From: CAYMYN01 sp964394665
Lineage (GTDB): Bacteria > Planctomycetota > UBA1135 > GCA-002686595
DNA: 64,000 bases
Reading direction: 5' to 3'
NCBI GenBank assembly: GCA_964394665.1
Contig: CAYMYN010000003.1
Location: forward strand, 248,001 to 312,000
The position numbers and the translations under genes were made by a program. The notes under the pieces are model-generated. The model was not told the DNA's origin, did no database searches, and was given only the letters and a program-made list of their open reading frames with translations. Positions within the stretch are counted from its first letter, which is position 1. Each line of letters starts with the position of its first letter. Below are positions 34,692 through 44,129 of the stretch, piece by piece.

Positions 34692-35360
34692 TCAACGCCG
34701 CTCGCGCAGGGCGCCCAGGGTGCCGTCGGGCTCGAGCACCACGCCGACGCGGTTGCCGCGTCCCGGGAGCGGCGAGCCGTCGAGCATTCGGTGGTGCACG
34801 GTCGTGCCGCTGCGGGCCCGCAGCGCGAGCCAGCCCGCGGAGCCGATCCGCACCCGGTGCCACACCCGTCCGCCGGGGGGCACGGGCGGCACCTCGAGCG
34901 TGCGCGCACCGGCCTCGATGCGCACCTCCTCGAGCGGCAGCTCCGACCGGTTCACGATCACGACCGTGTAGAGGTCCGAGATCCAGGACGCGGCCAGGAC
35001 GATCCCCAGGGCCGCCGGGAAGTTCGCCAGCAGGAGCCCCAGCGCGAGGATCGTCCGCTTCCAGAATCCCGGCGCGCGCCGGCCGGGGCGGCGCAGCGCG
35101 TCCACGACGTGCGCGGCGAGGGCCAGGAGGCCCGCGAGCACGACCCAGGGTCCCGCGATCAGCAGCAGCAGCCCCAGGCTCTCCCAGGCCGCACCGCCCA
35201 GGGGGAGCCAGGCCAGGAAGATGGCGCAACCCGTCGCCAGGGGCAGGCCGCCGCACCACAGGGCGAAGCGCAGGGCCGGGCCCCTCGCCCCGTGCTCATC
35301 GGTGTACGGCTCCGTGTGGGCATCGCCCGTGACGGGTCCGTGCGCCTTCGGGGGCAACAT
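34692..35360 (-). CDS. Membrane protein of unknown function
   Basis: A 222-residue protein with three hydrophobic segments (about residues 32-52, 60-85 and 104-126) and a C-terminal beta-rich soluble domain (VVIVNRSELPLEEVRIEAG). That last part resembles domains that sense or decorate at the membrane surface. No family is recognised. It is convergent with the ArsC-like gene. Confidence 0.6.
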   Translation of the reverse strand: MLPPKAHGPVTGDAHTEPYTDEHGARGPALRFALWCGGLPLATGCAIFLAWLPLGGAAWESLGLLLLIAGPWVVLAGLLALAAHVVDALRRPGRRAPGFWKRTILALGLLLANFPAALGIVLAASWISDLYTVVIVNRSELPLEEVRIEAGARTLEVPPVPPGGRVWHRVRIGSAGWLALRARSGTTVHHRMLDGSPLPGRGNRVGVVLEPDGTLGALRERR

Positions 35361-35393
35361 GGGATGGCGTCCTGGAGCCGGGGCCCCGGGGTG

Positions 35394-35780
35394 TCAGCCC
35401 TTCACCTTCTCCAGCATGTGATCGATGACCTCGGTGTGCTCGCGCTGGGGGCTGAACAGGATCAGTTCGGCGTCCTCGTCGACGCGCACGTTGTGGCCGG
35501 GGGGCCAGTAGAAGAGATCGTTCGTGGTCACGGTCTCCTGCACGCCGGCACGGTCGGTGGTCGTCACGCGGCCGCGCAGCACGAAGCCCCAGTGGGGGCA
35601 GTGGCAGGCGTTTCCGGACAGGCCCTGGAACAGGGGCGTGGTGTCGACCCCGGCAGCGAGGCTGAAGTACTCGCCGCTGAACTTGCCGAAACCGGTCGCG
35701 TCGCCGAAGTCCAGCCGCTGGCGCAGGACGGCCCCGGGAATCTGCATCTGCACGTCGACGTCGTCCTTGGCTACTCGCAT
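35394..35780 (-). CDS. Cupin-domain protein
   Basis: A 128-residue single cupin barrel. CHCPHWGFVLRGRVTTT is the first cupin motif with likely metal ligands (His residues), and NDLFYWPPGHNVRVDEDAEL is the second. Such proteins are often metal-dependent sensors or small enzymes; the substrate is unknown. The segment CHCPHWG is a variant with two Cys residues next to the usual His positions. Confidence 0.72.
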   Translation of the reverse strand: MRVAKDDVDVQMQIPGAVLRQRLDFGDATGFGKFSGEYFSLAAGVDTTPLFQGLSGNACHCPHWGFVLRGRVTTTDRAGVQETVTTNDLFYWPPGHNVRVDEDAELILFSPQREHTEVIDHMLEKVKG

Positions 35781-35987
35781 GGGGTCCGCTTCCTGGAAGG
35801 TGGTGAGGCTCTGCGCGCGGAGGAATCCGCGTGCCAGGGGCTGGCGAGCGTAACGCGGGGAGGGGCGCCCTGCAGCCCTTCGTCAGGTTCGTGGCGCGGG
35901 CTGGGACTTCCCCGCGGCACTCGGTTCGCCCTTTCCACGCGCGGTCGGTGACGCACTCCCGGGAGTCGACGTCGGTCTCGACGGCGC

Positions 35988-36989
35988 TCACGACACGCGC
36001 AGCGCGTGGCGGAGCTGGCCGCAGGCGGCGTGGGCTTCGCCGCCGAGGGTGCGGCGCAGGGCGGCGCTGACGCGGGCGGCGCGCAGGAGTTCGAGGAAAC
36101 GCGCGGCGGCGCCTTCCGCCGGCGCGGCGAAGGGCTGCTCCGGCACGGGGTTCCAGGGGATCAGGCTGACGTGCGCGCGGCGGCCGGCGAGGGCCCGCGC
36201 GAGGTCGCGGGCCTGGGTCTGCGAGTCGTTGACCCCGCCGAGCAACACGTACTCGACCTGATAGGGCCGGCCGGTCGCGGCGGCGTGGGCGTCGGCGGCG
36301 GCCAGCAGCTCGAGCGGCTCGACCTGGGCTTGGGTGGGGATCAGCGCCGCGCGCAGGTCGCGCTCGAGGGCGTGCAGCGAGAGCGCCAGGGTGACCCGCA
36401 GGCCGCTCGCGGTGACGCGCTCGACGGCGGACACCGGACCGACCGTGGAGAGCAGCACGTGCCGCGGTCCGAGCTGGCCCTCGTCGCGCAGCACGTTCAA
36501 GGCCTGCGTGACCGCGCGCAGGTTCTGGGTCGGCTCGCCCGAGCCCATCAGGACCAGCCGCGCGATCGGGCCGCGGCGGCGCAGCCAGGCCACCTGCTCG
36601 AGCAGCTCGAAGGGCTCCAGGTTGCGCCGCACGCCGCGCAGGCCGCTGGCGCAGAAGCGACAGGCCATCGCGCAGCCCACCTGCGTCGAGAGGCAGGCCG
36701 AGGGCCGCGCGCCGCCCGTCAGGCGCACGGCCTCGACCGCCTCGCCGTCCGGCAGGCGCACGAGCACTTTTTCGGCGCCGTCGGCGCTGCAGGCAGCGAG
36801 CTCGATCCGCGAGGCGAGCGGCGTGACGCGCTCCCACAGGACCGCCGCCAGCCCGGCCGGCACCTGGGGCTCCGCGCCCGTGAGCAGCGCGCGGCGCACG
36901 CCCGCGGCCCAGCGCGGCGAGTAGCCGAGCTCGGCGCAGAGCTGCCCCGTCTGGTCGAGGTCGAGGGAGAAGAGCGGCGGTGCGGCCAT
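35988..36989 (-). CDS. rlmN: RlmN-like radical-SAM RNA methyltransferase
   Basis: A 333-residue radical-SAM protein of the RlmN/Cfr family, which adds a methyl group to adenosine C2 of 23S rRNA and tRNA. The iron-sulfur motif is GCAMACRFC (Cys106, Cys110, Cys113). The SAM-binding segment is LVLMGSGEPTQN, and AACGQLRHAL near the end supplies the methyl-carrying Cys (Cys323). The usual MGMGEP is MGSGEP here. YVLLGGVNDS and LIPWNPVP are further RlmN signatures. The protein is slightly shorter than typical RlmN at the N-terminus, so a paralogue with another RNA target is possible. Confidence 0.8.
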   Translation of the reverse strand: MAAPPLFSLDLDQTGQLCAELGYSPRWAAGVRRALLTGAEPQVPAGLAAVLWERVTPLASRIELAACSADGAEKVLVRLPDGEAVEAVRLTGGARPSACLSTQVGCAMACRFCASGLRGVRRNLEPFELLEQVAWLRRRGPIARLVLMGSGEPTQNLRAVTQALNVLRDEGQLGPRHVLLSTVGPVSAVERVTASGLRVTLALSLHALERDLRAALIPTQAQVEPLELLAAADAHAAATGRPYQVEYVLLGGVNDSQTQARDLARALAGRRAHVSLIPWNPVPEQPFAAPAEGAAARFLELLRAARVSAALRRTLGGEAHAACGQLRHALRVS

Positions 36990-37075
36990 GGGCCGCCAGT
37001 CTAGACCCGGCCCCCTGCTGTGCGTTTCTCCCGGATCTTCCGTGGGATCCCGGCCCCGGGCGACAATCCCCGCGC

Positions 37076-37618
37076 ATGGAGGCCGAGATCGAGCTGGACG
37101 TGGAGGCCCTGGTGGCCCGCTGGCGGGGTCCGCTGGTCGGACTGATCGCGTCCTGGGGCGTCCCTTGGGGGGAGGCGGCCGAGCTGGCGCAGGACGCCCT
37201 GGCCGAGGCCTACCTCGCCCGCGGGCGCTTCCGGGGCGATCCGAACGATGCGGCGGCCTTTGGCCCGTGGCTGCGCGGCATCGCCTTCAACCTGCACCGC
37301 AACCGGACGCGCGCCCGGGCCCGCTCGTGGGCCGAGCCGCTCGGGGCGCAGCAGCTCCCCGCCGCGCCGGGCGAGGGCGCCGACGACGGGGACGGAGCGT
37401 TGGCCGAGCTGCGGGCCGCCGTCGAGCGGCTCCCGGGCCCGCTCGCCACGGTGGTGCGCATGCACTACCTCGAGGAGACGGCCGTGCGCGACGTCGCGGC
37501 CTTGCTCGGGGTGCCCGAGAAGACCGTCGAGGGGCGCTTGTACCGGGCGCGCGCGGAGCTGCGACGGCTGCTGGGCGCGGACGTCGGCGCGGGGCGCGCC
37601 GGGGAGGGAACGCGATGA
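37076..37618 (+). CDS. ECF-type RNA polymerase sigma factor
   Basis: A 180-residue ECF sigma protein. Region 2 has WGEAAELAQDALAEAYLARG and WLRGIAFNLHRNRTR. Region 4 has LPGPLATVVRMHYLEETAVR, then DVAALLGVPEKTVEGRLYRA. The TGA overlaps the ATG of the next, membrane-bound partner gene (ATGA), so the pair is translationally coupled. It is divergent from the RlmN-like gene with a gap of 86 bases. Confidence 0.9.
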   Translation: MEAEIELDVEALVARWRGPLVGLIASWGVPWGEAAELAQDALAEAYLARGRFRGDPNDAAAFGPWLRGIAFNLHRNRTRARARSWAEPLGAQQLPAAPGEGADDGDGALAELRAAVERLPGPLATVVRMHYLEETAVRDVAALLGVPEKTVEGRLYRARAELRRLLGADVGAGRAGEGTR

Positions 37619-39453
37619 ACGGGCCGCGACACGGGATGGACGACATGGACGGAACCCGGATCGAGGAAGAACGCCTGCGCAGTGCCCTCCGGCCGTTGCG
37701 CCCCGACCCCGAGGAGTTCCTGCGCGGGGTGCGCGCGCGCATCGCGCGGGGCGAGTCGGAGGCCGAGTCGCGCGAGGCGCGCTCGCCCTGGTTGCGCTCG
37801 GCGGCCGCCCTGCTGCCGCCGGGGCTCGTACGCGACGAGTTGTTGGGCTCGACCCTGGGCCTGGCGGGCAAGCAGGGTCTGGCGGGCTTCGCGGGGGCGG
37901 TGCTCGTCGCGCCGGCCTTGGCCCTGCTCGCCGTGCTGGCGACGTTCCTCCTCTCGCTGCGGCGCGTGGCGAGGTCGGGCGCGGGTGCGCCTTCGAACGG
38001 GGAGCCGCGGAGCGTGTGGCAGGCCGAGCTGACCTCCCTGGCCCAGCTCACCCAGGGGACCCAGATCCTGGCCGTCGGCCTGACCTTCCTGGGATGCTGG
38101 TTCCTCGCGCCCAACCTGACCCTGGCGCTGCTGGCGGTCTCGATGGCGGGGCTCGCTTGGCTGCTCGCGCGCCTCGGCCAGCGAGGGCTGACCTCGCGCC
38201 GCGTCGTGGGCTCGGTCTGCGGTCAACTGCTCTTCTGGCTGGGGCTGCTCGGACTCCAGTTCGCGCACTTCCACCCCGACGGCTATCTGGCGAGCGCGCC
38301 CCCGGCCCTGTTCGCGCTCGGCTCCCTGGGTTGTGGATTGTTGACCTGGCGTTCCTGGGCACCGCTGCGCGCCAGCTCGGACCCGCAGCTCCAGCGCGCG
38401 TTGGCGCCCCGGCGTCGCGGGCCGTGGGAGATCCGAGCGGCGCACTCGCGCGTGCACCTGGTGCTCGCGCTGCTCCTGGTCGCCTACGCGCTCCCCACGG
38501 CCCTGCAGCGCCCCGCCGATCGGGCGGACCTGGTGCGCTACGTCGAGGACTTCGACCCCGCGTCGAAGTCGCCGAAGTGGGCCGGCTGGTCGCTCGTCGC
38601 CGCGCACCTCCTGCGCGACGGCGGCCCGCCCCCGCGCCTCGAGCGCGTGGCCGCGGGGCTCCACGCGCGCCTCGACCGCGGCGAGTCGGTCGATCCCTTC
38701 ACCCTGCGCTGGGCCGCGCGCGCGGACCTCCTGCGGCCGGCGGACTTCGAAACCCTCGCCGATCCGGCCTCCTTCGCGCGCTCAGCGGAGGGCACCGGTT
38801 GGATCCCCTTCCTCGAGCAGCGCGCCCTGACGATCCTTTCCCACGCGCGCCTCCACGGGCTCGAGGAGGGGGAGCGCGAGCGCATCGTGGAGCGCCTGTT
38901 GGCTTCGATCGAGCCCGAGCCGGTCCACGACGGTGTTCGCAAGGCCCTGGTCGCGGTCGAGACCCTCGAGGCCCTGGGCGAGGGCCAGGCGGTGGCCGAG
39001 CGGACCGCCGCGATCCACGCCCAGCTCCTGGCCTCCTGGGGCGGCGGGTCCCGACCCCGGGCCGCGACGGGGTTCTCCAGCATGATCGAGGGCGGGCACT
39101 CCTCGAGCGCGGCCTTCTTCTACACCGACACGACCTTCGAGGCCCTCGAGCTGGTGGCCCGCGTGGGTCTGCCCGAGGGCATCGACGCGCGCCGCGTGCG
39201 TCGTTTCCTGGAGGACGCCAGTCGCGATCCCCACCTGTTCTTCCTGCGCAGGGACTACCGCATGGTGGCCGCCGCCGGCCTGCGCAGGCTCGCGGGCCTG
39301 GACCTCGCGAGCGCCCCCGACGCCGCCGAGTGGCTCGTGAGGCTGCGGATCTTCTTGCCGCCCGCGCTCCTGGCGCTGTTCTGCGTGCTCGCCACCGCCC
39401 TCGCCCCCCGATCGACCTCGGAGCCTCGATGCACGGACGAGAAGGGGCAGTGA
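37615..39453 (+). CDS. Large membrane protein coupled to ECF sigma factor
   Basis: A 612-residue protein. A short Arg/Glu-rich cytoplasmic start (EEERLRSALRPLRPDPEEFL) resembles sigma-binding leaders. About seven membrane segments lie between residues ~88 and 310, then a soluble ~270-residue helical part, and a final membrane segment near residue 590. The start is dictated by the four-base overlap with the sigma gene. It probably senses an envelope signal and holds or releases the sigma factor, but no anti-sigma motif is recognised. It parallels the ECF operon at 3867-6241. Confidence 0.7.
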   Translation: MNGPRHGMDDMDGTRIEEERLRSALRPLRPDPEEFLRGVRARIARGESEAESREARSPWLRSAAALLPPGLVRDELLGSTLGLAGKQGLAGFAGAVLVAPALALLAVLATFLLSLRRVARSGAGAPSNGEPRSVWQAELTSLAQLTQGTQILAVGLTFLGCWFLAPNLTLALLAVSMAGLAWLLARLGQRGLTSRRVVGSVCGQLLFWLGLLGLQFAHFHPDGYLASAPPALFALGSLGCGLLTWRSWAPLRASSDPQLQRALAPRRRGPWEIRAAHSRVHLVLALLLVAYALPTALQRPADRADLVRYVEDFDPASKSPKWAGWSLVAAHLLRDGGPPPRLERVAAGLHARLDRGESVDPFTLRWAARADLLRPADFETLADPASFARSAEGTGWIPFLEQRALTILSHARLHGLEEGERERIVERLLASIEPEPVHDGVRKALVAVETLEALGEGQAVAERTAAIHAQLLASWGGGSRPRAATGFSSMIEGGHSSSAAFFYTDTTFEALELVARVGLPEGIDARRVRRFLEDASRDPHLFFLRRDYRMVAAAGLRRLAGLDLASAPDAAEWLVRLRIFLPPALLALFCVLATALAPRSTSEPRCTDEKGQ

Positions 39454-39565
39454 AGGCCGGCGGCCAGGAGCGGTAGGGGGGCGGGTGGGCGCTCGTTGTG
39501 CTCGAGCGCCCTACTTGATCCACTCGCGTCCCCCGCGCGATCCCTGACCGCCACGAGTCCACGCC

Positions 39566-40294
39566 ATGAGCACCCCGACCCCGCCCGCGAAATCGATCCC
39601 CAAAGTGTCCATCTGGGACGTGTACTACCCGCGCGCCGTCGACGAGCCCCGGGACCGGGTGCCGATCGCCTCGTTCCCGATGATCATCTACTTCTGGCCG
39701 GCCCTGCTGGTCTTCCTCGGCGGCGGACTGTTGCAACTGTGGGGCTGGGCCTCGCCCACCTGGGTCGGCGCCCTGGCCACGATCGTCCTGGCCTTCAACC
39801 TGCTGGTGATCGTCACCGACCTCGACCAGAAACGATTCCTGATCGCGCTGCTCGTCCTGACCGTCTTCGGCCTGTTGGTGTACATCGCCAACCGCAACGA
39901 GTGGGGCTTCGTCTCGGCGATCTTCGGCTGGTTCGCGAGCCTCGAGCTGACCTACGGCACCGACACCCTGCTCACCCTGGGGACGTTGCTGTTGATCTTC
40001 TTCGCGATCGGCATGACCCAGCCGCGCCTCAACTACTGGATGCTCGAGGCCAACGAGTTCGTGCACTACATCCAGCCCTGGGGCCGCGACCAGAGCTTCC
40101 CGCGTCAGGGCAGCACCGTGGCACGCGAGATCCCCGACGTCCTCGAGCTGCTGTTGACCTTCGGCGGCGGGACCCTGGTCATCAAACGCGACGATCAGAT
40201 CGTCGCGCGCATCCAACACGTGCCCTTCCTCGGCCGCCGCATGCGCGCCATCGACCGCTTGCTCAGCTCGACCCGCGTCACCCTCACGAGCTGA
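39566..40294 (+). CDS. Membrane protein of unknown function
   Basis: A 242-residue protein with four hydrophobic segments between residues ~37 and 155 and a soluble C-terminal part (LLLTFGGGTLVIKRDDQI). The start WDVYYPRAVDEPRDRVP is strikingly aromatic. I have no family assignment. It converges on the truncated-haemoglobin gene with an 11-base gap. Confidence 0.65.
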   Translation: MSTPTPPAKSIPKVSIWDVYYPRAVDEPRDRVPIASFPMIIYFWPALLVFLGGGLLQLWGWASPTWVGALATIVLAFNLLVIVTDLDQKRFLIALLVLTVFGLLVYIANRNEWGFVSAIFGWFASLELTYGTDTLLTLGTLLLIFFAIGMTQPRLNYWMLEANEFVHYIQPWGRDQSFPRQGSTVAREIPDVLELLLTFGGGTLVIKRDDQIVARIQHVPFLGRRMRAIDRLLSSTRVTLTS

Positions 40295-40304
40295 TCCCTC
40301 GGAA

Positions 40305-40679
40305 TCAGCGGTTGAGCAGGAAGGTCGCCACCTGCTCGAAGAAACCGCGCAGGAACGCGCGCTCCTCGTCGCCGAGCCCGGCCTCGTCGAGGCTGGCGCC
40401 CATCAACTCGAGCCAGCGGTCGCGGGCGCGCCAATCGATGGCGAAGGGGGCGTGGCGCATGCGCAGCCGCGGGTGGCCGCGGGCCTCGACGTAGCGCGGG
40501 GGGCCGCCCAAGCGACCGACGAGGAAGTCCCGCAGGCGCCCCTCGGCGCCCTCCCAGTCGTGCTCGGGGTACATGGGCGCGAGCAACTCGTCGAGACGAA
40601 CCCGGGCGTAGAAGCCGCGCACGAGGCGCTCGAAGCCCGCTTCGCCGATGCGCGCGTACAGCTCGTGTTCGAGGGGCAT
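40305..40679 (-). CDS. glbO: Truncated haemoglobin, group II
   Basis: A 124-residue 2/2 globin. YARIGEAGFERLVRGFYARV is the B helix with the B10 Tyr. LLAPMYPEHDWEGAEGRL, then GGPPRYVEARGHPRLRMRHAPF, matches group II globins; the His of RMRH is the proximal haem ligand. Such globins bind oxygen or NO and are thought to protect respiration. The length is normal for the group. Confidence 0.88.
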   Translation of the reverse strand: MPLEHELYARIGEAGFERLVRGFYARVRLDELLAPMYPEHDWEGAEGRLRDFLVGRLGGPPRYVEARGHPRLRMRHAPFAIDWRARDRWLELMGASLDEAGLGDEERAFLRGFFEQVATFLLNR

Positions 40680-40849
40680 GGTCGAGCGGCCGAGCCGCGG
40701 GTGGGGGAGGGTAGCGGCCGGCGAGCGGGGAGGCCATGCACCCCCGGGAGCGGCGCGGGCGACACAACTGCGACGCAGGGGTACCGCGCGGTGTGAAATG
40801 GGGGCGCCCGGAGCCCGCACCCGCGCCCTCGTGCCCGAGCCCTGGATCC

Positions 40850-42265
40850 ATGCCCTCGCCCTCCCCGACCGACCGCTCCGTGAGCGAGCCCCCCGCGCCC
40901 GGCCCCATCGGCCGGGCGCTGTCGATCCGGCCCGGGGAGCTGCGCGCGACCCTGCTCTCCGCGCTCTACTTCTTCTTCCTGCTGGCGAGCTACTACGTCC
41001 TGCGTCCGATCCGCGACGAGATGGGCGTGCTCGGCGGCGTGCGCAACCTCGCCTGGCTGTTCTCGGCGACCCTGGGCGTGATGCTGCTCCTGCAGCCCCT
41101 GTTCGGCGCCCTCGTCTCGCGCTTCGGTCGCGCACGCTTCGTCCCCTGGTGCTACCGCTTCTTCGCCCTGACCCTGGTGGGCTTCTTCGTGGCGCTCGAG
41201 GCCGCGCCGGGTGAGCACCGCGTGTGGGTCGGGCGGGCCTTCTACGTCTGGGTCAGCGTCTTCAACCTGTTCGTCATCTCGGTCTTCTGGGCCTTCCTCG
41301 TCGACGTGTTCCGGCCCGGCCAGGGGCGCCGACTGTTCGGGCCGATCGCCGTGGGCGGCACGCTGGGCACGATCGTCGGAGCGGCCTTGACCGCCGCCCT
41401 CGTGGGCGAGATCGGCGTGCGCAACCTGCTGCTCGTCTCGGTCCTGCTGCTCGAGATCGCGGTCTGGTGCGCCTGGCTGCTCGAGCGCGAGGTGCGCAGC
41501 GAGCGCTTCGCCGCCGTGCGCGCGGCGGCGGTGGATGGAGAGTCGAGCGGCGACGGCGGGGCGCTGCGCGGCGCGGCCCTGGGCGGGCTCGCCTGGGACG
41601 GGGTCCGGCACGTCTTGCGCTCGCCCTACCTGGCCCAGATCTGCCTGTTCATCGGCCTGTTCACCGTCGGGAGCACATTCCTCTACTTCCAGCAGGCGGA
41701 CATCCTCTCGAGAGACGTCCCGGACTCGGCCGCGCGCACGCGCCTCTTCGCGGGCATCGACCTGGCCGTGAACGGGATGACGCTCCTGACCCAGCTCTTC
41801 GTGACGGGGCGGGTCTTGTCGCGCGTCGGGCTGGGCGCCGGTCTGTTGTTCCTGCCCGTGTTGTCGATCGTCGGCTTCGTGTCCCTGGCCTTGGCGCCTG
41901 GACTCGCGGCCCTCGTGCTCTTCCAGGTCCTGCGCCGCGCGGGCAACTTCGCGCTCATGCGCCCCAGCCGCGAGCTGCTCTTCACCGCCGTCCCGCGCGC
42001 CGACAAGTACAAGGCGAAGAACCTGATCGACACCTTCGTGTACCGCCTGGGCGACCAACTGGGCGCCTGGTCCTACACCCTGCTCGGGGCCCTCGGCCTC
42101 TCCCTGGGCGGCGTGGCTTGGGTGGGCGCGTTGCTGGCCGTCGCCTGGGTCGCGAACGCACTTTGGCTCGCGCGCCGCCAGCCCCTCGAGGCCGCCGCCC
42201 ACGCGCTCGAACCCGAGCCCGAACCCACGCGCCGCGCCGCGAATCGGGGCGCGCCGCTCTCCTGA
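40850..42265 (+). CDS. NTT/MFS-type nucleotide or related carrier
   Basis: A 471-residue transporter with twelve membrane segments. SYYVLRPIRDEMGVLGG and AFLVDVFRPGQGRRLFGPIA match the bacterial branch of the ATP:ADP translocase-like (NTT) family within the major facilitator superfamily. In free-living bacteria these carriers are poorly understood and may not move nucleotides. The first ATG with a good signal of topology is at 40850. Confidence 0.8.
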   Translation: MPSPSPTDRSVSEPPAPGPIGRALSIRPGELRATLLSALYFFFLLASYYVLRPIRDEMGVLGGVRNLAWLFSATLGVMLLLQPLFGALVSRFGRARFVPWCYRFFALTLVGFFVALEAAPGEHRVWVGRAFYVWVSVFNLFVISVFWAFLVDVFRPGQGRRLFGPIAVGGTLGTIVGAALTAALVGEIGVRNLLLVSVLLLEIAVWCAWLLEREVRSERFAAVRAAAVDGESSGDGGALRGAALGGLAWDGVRHVLRSPYLAQICLFIGLFTVGSTFLYFQQADILSRDVPDSAARTRLFAGIDLAVNGMTLLTQLFVTGRVLSRVGLGAGLLFLPVLSIVGFVSLALAPGLAALVLFQVLRRAGNFALMRPSRELLFTAVPRADKYKAKNLIDTFVYRLGDQLGAWSYTLLGALGLSLGGVAWVGALLAVAWVANALWLARRQPLEAAAHALEPEPEPTRRAANRGAPLS

Positions 42266-42326
42266 CCCGTCGTTCCCAGAATCCCCACGCGGAGCATCCC
42301 CTCCGCCCCTTCCTTCCGGAGTTCCC

Positions 42327-43499
42327 ATGTCCACCGACCGCCGTCGCTTCCTGAAGCTGTCTGCCTCCGCCGCCGCCGCGGGCGCGCTCGTGGGCGCCGT
42401 CTCCGCGCGTCCGGGCCCCGCGCCCGAACGCTCCCCGAGTTCGCTCGATCCGCCGCCGCGCGCCAGGAAACGGATCCTGATCCTGGGCGGCACGGGCCAG
42501 ATCGGCCCGCACCAGGTGCGCTACGCCGTCGAGCGCGGCCACGACGTGACGATCTTCACGCGCGGCAATCGCCAGCCCGACCTGCCCGACTCGATCACCT
42601 GGCTCAAGGGCGATCGCAACGACGACCTGAAGGCGCTCGAAGGCAAACGCTGGGACGTCGTGATCGACAACCCGACCACCCTGCCGGTGTGGGTGCGCGA
42701 CGCGGCCTCGTTGCTGAAGGACGCGGCCGAGCACTACATCTTCGTCTCGACGATCTCGGTGTATGCCGCGAACGACACCGTGGGAGCCGACGAGGAGGCC
42801 GCCCTCGAGGTCTATCCCGGCGAGGACCCGATGGTCGAGACCATGGACAGCTTCCGGGCCAACATGGCGTTGTATGGCGCGCTGAAGGCCGCCAGCGAGC
42901 GCGAGGCCGAACGTTGGTTTCCCGGCCGCACCACGATCGTGCGCCCGGGCCTGATCGTGGGCGAGTACGACTGGAGCGATCGCTTCACCTACTGGCCAGT
43001 GCGCGTCCAGCGCGGGGGAGAGGTGCTCGCTCCCCCGGCCGAGGATCGGGTGCAGATCATCGACGGACGCGACCTGGCGCACTGGATCGTGCGCCTGGCC
43101 GAGAGCGGCACGACCGGCGTCTTCAACGCGACGGGTCCGGCGAACGAGCTCACGCTCGGCGGCATGCTCTGGGCGTGCTGGGCCACGACCGGCGGCGACG
43201 CGCGCTTCACGCACGTGCCCGCCGAGTTCCTCGCCGCGCAGCGCGTGGCGGCCTGGAGCCAGATGCCGACCTGGGTTCCGGCCCAGGGGTCCTCGGCGGG
43301 TTTCTCGAGCCGCAGCATCGCCCGCGCCCGCGCGGCGGGGCTCACCTTCCGTCCGCTGGCCGACACCGTGCGCGACCTACTCGCCTGGCACGCGACGCGG
43401 CCCGAGGCCGAGCGGGGCCCCAACCTGCGCGCCGGTCTGCCCGCGGCCCGCGAGGCCGAGGTGCTCGCGGCCTGGCACAAGCGCGACGACGAGAAGTAA
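42327..43499 (+). CDS. Tat-exported NAD-dependent epimerase/dehydratase-like protein
   Basis: A 390-residue protein. A twin-arginine signal (DRRRFLKLSASAAAAG) is followed by an extended-SDR Rossmann start ILILGGTGQIGP. The family's Tyr-x-x-x-Lys is represented by YGALKAASEREAERW. It probably folds with its nucleotide in the cytoplasm and is exported by Tat. The substrate is unknown, perhaps a nucleotide sugar or a secondary metabolite. Its stop lies eight bases from the convergent YaeQ gene. Confidence 0.78.
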   Translation: MSTDRRRFLKLSASAAAAGALVGAVSARPGPAPERSPSSLDPPPRARKRILILGGTGQIGPHQVRYAVERGHDVTIFTRGNRQPDLPDSITWLKGDRNDDLKALEGKRWDVVIDNPTTLPVWVRDAASLLKDAAEHYIFVSTISVYAANDTVGADEEAALEVYPGEDPMVETMDSFRANMALYGALKAASEREAERWFPGRTTIVRPGLIVGEYDWSDRFTYWPVRVQRGGEVLAPPAEDRVQIIDGRDLAHWIVRLAESGTTGVFNATGPANELTLGGMLWACWATTGGDARFTHVPAEFLAAQRVAAWSQMPTWVPAQGSSAGFSSRSIARARAAGLTFRPLADTVRDLLAWHATRPEAERGPNLRAGLPAAREAEVLAAWHKRDDEK

Positions 43500-43506
43500 G
43501 GCTCGA

Positions 43507-44067
43507 TCAATGCCCGTCCCGCTCGGCGAGCAGCGGGACGGGCTCGAGCGGGGTGTCGCAGGCGACCGTCGCGTCGGTGACGTACAGGTGTCCGTCGCCG
43601 ATCGACACGCTCCAGCGCAGGGTGCGATCGAGGCGCGCCTCGAGCTCCCGCAGGAAGGCGGGCGGGAAGGCCGTCACGAGGATGCGTTCGGCGCGGTGGA
43701 TGCGCGCGCCGGCCAACGCGGCGCGCAGCACGTCGAGCCGCCGGTCGGTGTAGAGCGCGACGCGCGCGGTGGCCTTCGAGGCGCGGTGCAGGCGCTCCGC
43801 GCTCGGGGCGCCGACCTCGATCCAGGCCTGGCGCTCGCCCGTGAGGTCGAGGATCGAGATCGCCGGCTCGTCCACCGAGCTGACGCCGCCCTTCGAGAAC
43901 TCGATCCCCGGCGCATACTCGATGCAGTAGGCGAGCACGCGCACCACCAGGAAAGCCGCGCTCTCGGATGGGTGGCGGGCGACGCGCAGGTCGAGCGTCT
44001 CGTACACGCCGCGGTCGGAGTGCGCCAGCTCGATCCCGAAGCGGTGCATCGTCGCAGACAGGGCCAC
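43507..44067 (-). CDS. yaeQ: YaeQ family protein
   Basis: A 186-residue protein starting ALSATMHRFGIELAHSDRG, the conserved head of YaeQ. RHPSESAAFLVVRVLAY follows in the family order, with a nuclease-like (PD-(D/E)xK) core (ISILDLTGERQAWIEVG). The family's role is unsettled. The GTG at 44067 is preferred over the ATG at 44049 because it matches the conserved N-terminus. Confidence 0.82.
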   Translation of the reverse strand: MALSATMHRFGIELAHSDRGVYETLDLRVARHPSESAAFLVVRVLAYCIEYAPGIEFSKGGVSSVDEPAISILDLTGERQAWIEVGAPSAERLHRASKATARVALYTDRRLDVLRAALAGARIHRAERILVTAFPPAFLRELEARLDRTLRWSVSIGDGHLYVTDATVACDTPLEPVPLLAERDGH

Positions 44068-44129
44068 GGAGGCAGCGTACCATCCGGCCGTTCCTTCCGA
44101 TCCCGGGCCCTTTCCCCGTCGCCCTCGCC

